Shown here piece after piece: positions 34,744 through 36,813 of a stretch of DNA of 36,813 nt. Numbering within the stretch: position 1 is the first letter of the stretch; each line of letters opens with the position of its first letter. This DNA comes from Gammaproteobacteria bacterium (lineage in GTDB: Bacteria; Pseudomonadota; Gammaproteobacteria; CAIRSR01), in the NCBI GenBank assembly GCA_963575655.1, contig CAUYTY010000189.1, positions 1 through 36,813 on the forward strand, written 5' to 3'. A program made the position numbers and the translations under genes. The notes below the pieces were generated by a model. The model searched no databases. It worked only from the letters and a program-made list of their open reading frames with translations, and had not been told where the DNA came from.

Positions 34744-35885
34744 ATCCATTGCGCGGAATCACCGCCATTATCTACAAAGAGTTTATCCACGCGCGCCGCG
34801 ACAGCATGGCAATCATGTTTTCCTTGCTGATGCCATTGATCCAGATGACCATCCTTGGGAGTGCCATCGATACTAATGTTCGACAACTCCCCACAGTAGT
34901 TCTTGACCAAAGTGGCACAATCCAGGGCAATGATCGCGTGGGTCGTGGGAGTAGCGATAGCCGATCACTAATCGACCGTTTACGTAATACAGATACCTTC
35001 CGCATTGTCAAATTTGTCGATTCCGATCAGGCACTCAATGGGGAATTAATCGCCGGGCGCGCCAAGGTCGGGATCAAGATCCCCCATAACTATGCACGCC
35101 AACTATTGGATGGAGACACGGCACAGGTATTAATTTTGGTGGATGGTTCAGATTCATCCGTCGCCGGACAGGCGGTTAACGTTGCGGGTCAGGTGGGCCT
35201 GCGTGAATCCCTGGCCCGACTTCTACCGAATGGTCAACAGCTAGCGGTCGATATCCGTCCGAAGGTGATGTTTAATCCCGATTCACGCTCTCCCAACTTC
35301 TTTCTGCCGGGTCTGATGGCGGTATTGTTATTGTTTGTTACCACGATGCTGACGGCCTTCTCGGTAGTACGTGAAAAGGAACGAGGCACACTGGAGCAAT
35401 TACTAGTGACGCCAGTACGACCGCTCGCCCTGATGCTCGGAAAGATCACACCCTATTTCCTATTGGGTATCACTGAGATGTGTGCGATCCTCTTCTTCAT
35501 GCGTTATTTGTTTCAGGTACCGATCCATGGAAATGCCATACTATTGGTAATACTCTCGACCTGCTACCTGTTCGTCAATCTAACCCTCGGTATACTCATC
35601 TCGACCAAGGCCAATTCTCAGGCAGAGGCGATGCAATTGGCGATGATGACGATACTACCCAGTATCTTTTTATCGGGTTATATCTTTCCCCGCGACAACA
35701 TGCCATTGGTATTTCAGGCAATTAGCTATGTAATCCCGGCAAGCTACATGATCAATATCACTCGTGGAGTCATCCTGCGTGGCGCGGGCCTATTCGAATT
35801 GTGGCCAGATACTTTGGCGCTATTCTCGATGGGCGTTGCTATCCTATTACTCGCGGCACGCCGTTTTACGCGCATGATTGTTTGA
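34740..35885 (+). CDS. ABC-2 type permease of the exporter (YbhS/YbhR-like)
   Basis: A 381-residue permease. One N-terminal membrane segment (SMAIMFSLLMPLIQMTILGSA) is followed by a large periplasmic domain (about 45-185), then five membrane segments at the C-terminal end, including FFLPGLMAVLLLFVTTMLTAF and PYFLLGITEMCAILFFMRYLF. The short conserved stretch KERGTLEQLLVTPVRP is the ABC-2 signature loop. The ATG at 34740 overlaps the ATPase stop (ATGA). Related E. coli operons have two permeases (ybhS and ybhR); only one is present here, so it should work as a homodimer. Confidence 0.93.
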   Translation: MNPLRGITAIIYKEFIHARRDSMAIMFSLLMPLIQMTILGSAIDTNVRQLPTVVLDQSGTIQGNDRVGRGSSDSRSLIDRLRNTDTFRIVKFVDSDQALNGELIAGRAKVGIKIPHNYARQLLDGDTAQVLILVDGSDSSVAGQAVNVAGQVGLRESLARLLPNGQQLAVDIRPKVMFNPDSRSPNFFLPGLMAVLLLFVTTMLTAFSVVREKERGTLEQLLVTPVRPLALMLGKITPYFLLGITEMCAILFFMRYLFQVPIHGNAILLVILSTCYLFVNLTLGILISTKANSQAEAMQLAMMTILPSIFLSGYIFPRDNMPLVFQAISYVIPASYMINITRGVILRGAGLFELWPDTLALFSMGVAILLLAARRFTRMIV

Positions 35886-35906
35886 TCGAGAAAAGAAGTC
35901 GATGCC

Positions 35907-36023
35907 ATGCAAAAATATTTCGACACCACTGGCCCTTGTTTCCCGGAACAGCACTATATGGTGCCCCCGCTACTTAGATTGAAAGGCGTGGAATTACTTA
36001 TATTGGACTTTGGAAAGAGGTAA
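35907..36023 (+). pseudogene. 5' fragment of an AAA-type ATPase gene
   Basis: A 38-codon frame starting MQKYFDTTGPCFPEQHYMVP matches the start of a family of AAA-like ATPases common in bacteria with many mobile elements ('..FNTAGPC.P..HYMLPP..RL'). It continues PLLRLKGVELL, then diverges and stops at TAA 36021-36023 before any Walker A could be reached. I read it as the leftover 5' end of a deleted gene. Identification is from a remembered family start only. Confidence 0.55.
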
Positions 36024-36032
36024 GAAAAGGAC

Positions 36033-36070
36033 ACCCACTTTGCTGGTCAAAACAAAGTGGGTATCCTTTT
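36033..36070 (+). terminator. Terminator-like repeat, left of brnTA
   Basis: ACCCACTTTG (36033-36042) pairs with CAAAGTGGGT (36053-36062), extended by GGA/TCC outside one mismatch, and is followed by TTTTGTTTG. The loop CTGGTCAAAA is nearly the same as in the second copy after brnA. It would end transcription of the exporter operon or of the fragment before it. Confidence 0.7.
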
Positions 36071-36109
36071 GTTTGTGCATTTGTAATTACGAACATGATA
36101 CGGTTGTGC

Positions 36110-36394
36110 ATGAAGATTTCGGGATTCGATTGGGACGACGGCAACTGGCCGAAGTGCGGCAAGCATGGTGTTTCACGCGAAGAAATCGAACAGGTGCTGA
36201 CGGGGACGCCTGCCGTGATGGCCGATCCGTATCCCGGCGAGCCGCGCATGAGGGCCATCGGAAAGACGGCAGCTGGCCGCTACATCTTTCTGGTGTTCAT
36301 GCCCCGCGAGATTGACGGACAAACCATGCTACGTCCGGTCAGCGCCCGTTACATGCACAGGAAGGAGATAGAGCACTATGAAAGCCAAATCTAA
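36110..36394 (+). CDS. brnT: BrnT-family toxin
   Basis: A 94-residue toxin of the BrnT family, RelE-fold ribonucleases that stop translation. The start MKISGFDWDDGNWPKCGKHG fits the family pattern 'F.WD..K...N..KHGVS'. HGVSREEIEQVL, then a strand KTAAGRYIFLVFMPRE and RPVSARYMHRKEIEHYE (the conserved 'RPISAR..' end) follow. I choose the ATG at 36110; an ATG at 36095 in frame is possible, and neither has a clear Shine-Dalgarno sequence. It overlaps the antitoxin gene by 17 bases, toxin first, the usual brnTA order. Confidence 0.88.
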   Translation: MKISGFDWDDGNWPKCGKHGVSREEIEQVLTGTPAVMADPYPGEPRMRAIGKTAAGRYIFLVFMPREIDGQTMLRPVSARYMHRKEIEHYESQI

Positions 36395-36635
36395 GCCCCT
36401 GCCATCGCTTCGTAGCGACGCTGAGGCGGAACGGTTCGTCGAGACCGCCGACTTATCGGAATACGACCTGTCCAGCTTCAAACCGGTGCGTTTCGAGTTC
36501 ACGCCAAAGGACGCGACACTGACCATGCGCCTGCCCGCATCTCTTCTGGACGCCGTGAAGCTGAAGGCCAAGAGCAAAGGCATCCCCTATACCCGGTATG
36601 TGCGGATGCTGCTTGAGAACGACACGGCGCGATGA
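36378..36635 (+). CDS. brnA: BrnA-family antitoxin
   Basis: An 85-residue antitoxin that binds BrnT through its N-terminal half and DNA through a C-terminal ribbon-helix-helix. The sequence shows LTMRLPASLLDAVKLKAKSK and KGIPYTRYVRMLLEND, the typical BrnA ribbon-helix-helix. BrnTA operons are usually autoregulated by the toxin-antitoxin complex at the promoter upstream of brnT; I cannot mark the operator. Intact, so the module may be functional, unlike the decayed pair near position 500. Confidence 0.88.
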   Translation: MKAKSKPLPSLRSDAEAERFVETADLSEYDLSSFKPVRFEFTPKDATLTMRLPASLLDAVKLKAKSKGIPYTRYVRMLLENDTAR

Positions 36636-36678
36636 CGGCGGCGAGCTTCTAACTCTCAGCAAGAAAAAGCAAGAAAAT

Positions 36679-36722
36679 GACATCAGCTTTGTTGGTCAAA
36701 ATAAAGCGAGCGTCCTTTTTTT
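36679..36722 (+). terminator. Terminator-like repeat, right of brnTA
   Basis: An imperfect stem built on GCTTTG (36686-36691) and TAAAGC (36702-36707), with the loop TTGGTCAAAA, followed by GCGTCC and a long T-run (36714-36722). It resembles the left copy at about 36029-36070 over about 40 bases, loop included, and lies about 45 bases after the brnA stop. Confidence 0.6.
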
Positions 36723-36813
36723 GTAACTACCTACCTACCACCAATCTACCAACCTTCCGCAAAAAACGATAATGTAAGCGGATGCTCAACAACCTACCCA
36801 ATGAGATAGCGCC

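Overview
The window reads as a chromosomal segment of a sulfur-oxidising gammaproteobacterium. The signs are a Tat-exported SoxB thiosulfohydrolase, the lpoA-yraN pair typical of Gammaproteobacteria, and the rpmH-rnpA-yidD-yidC block. I do not name a genus. Core genes are well preserved. The spaces between them hold short imperfect repeats, broken genes and toxin-antitoxin loci, as expected of a genome rich in mobile elements and repeats.

Layout. Positions 1-1640 hold no intact gene, only a decayed RelB/RelE-type toxin-antitoxin pair (minus strand, about 284-755) and repeats. Next come guaA and soxB (both minus), then, divergent from soxB, a carboxymuconolactone-decarboxylase-like/Rieske fusion and a MltD-like lytic transglycosylase with a very long Lys/Ala tail. 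A YyaL/DUF255 thioredoxin-domain protein follows on the minus strand. Positions 10.5-16.0 kb are accessory: a long inverted repeat, an Rpn-type PD-(D/E)XK gene cut by an in-frame amber codon, and a secreted beta-propeller/chitobiase-like/lectin-like protein gene split by an intact IS630-family element. Removing the element and one TA rejoins the reading frame exactly.

From 16.0 to 28.3 kb all genes are on the minus strand: an AAA_21-type ATPase, yraN, lpoA, moaA, mobA, a SAM methyltransferase, cheR, cheV, a DUF4389 membrane protein, and a 1134-residue CHAT protease-STAND ATPase-TPR protein. The mobA-moaA-lpoA-yraN genes overlap or nearly touch and probably form one transcript; cheV-cheR are also coupled. 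From 28.3 kb all genes are on the plus strand: greA, rpmH (short, 44 aa), rnpA, yidD, yidC, a small PD-(D/E)XK-like protein, a three-gene ABC export operon (HlyD-like adaptor, ATPase, ABC-2 permease), a fragment of an AAA-type ATPase gene, and a BrnT/BrnA toxin-antitoxin pair placed between two related terminator-like repeats.

The best candidates for unusual biology are the CHAT-STAND-TPR protein (catalytic His and Cys and the ATPase motifs look intact), the solitary AAA_21 ATPase, the AhpD-like/Rieske fusion facing soxB, and the repeat-flanked BrnTA cassette. No tRNA, rRNA, CRISPR array or prophage was seen. All family assignments come from reading motifs; no database search was run.
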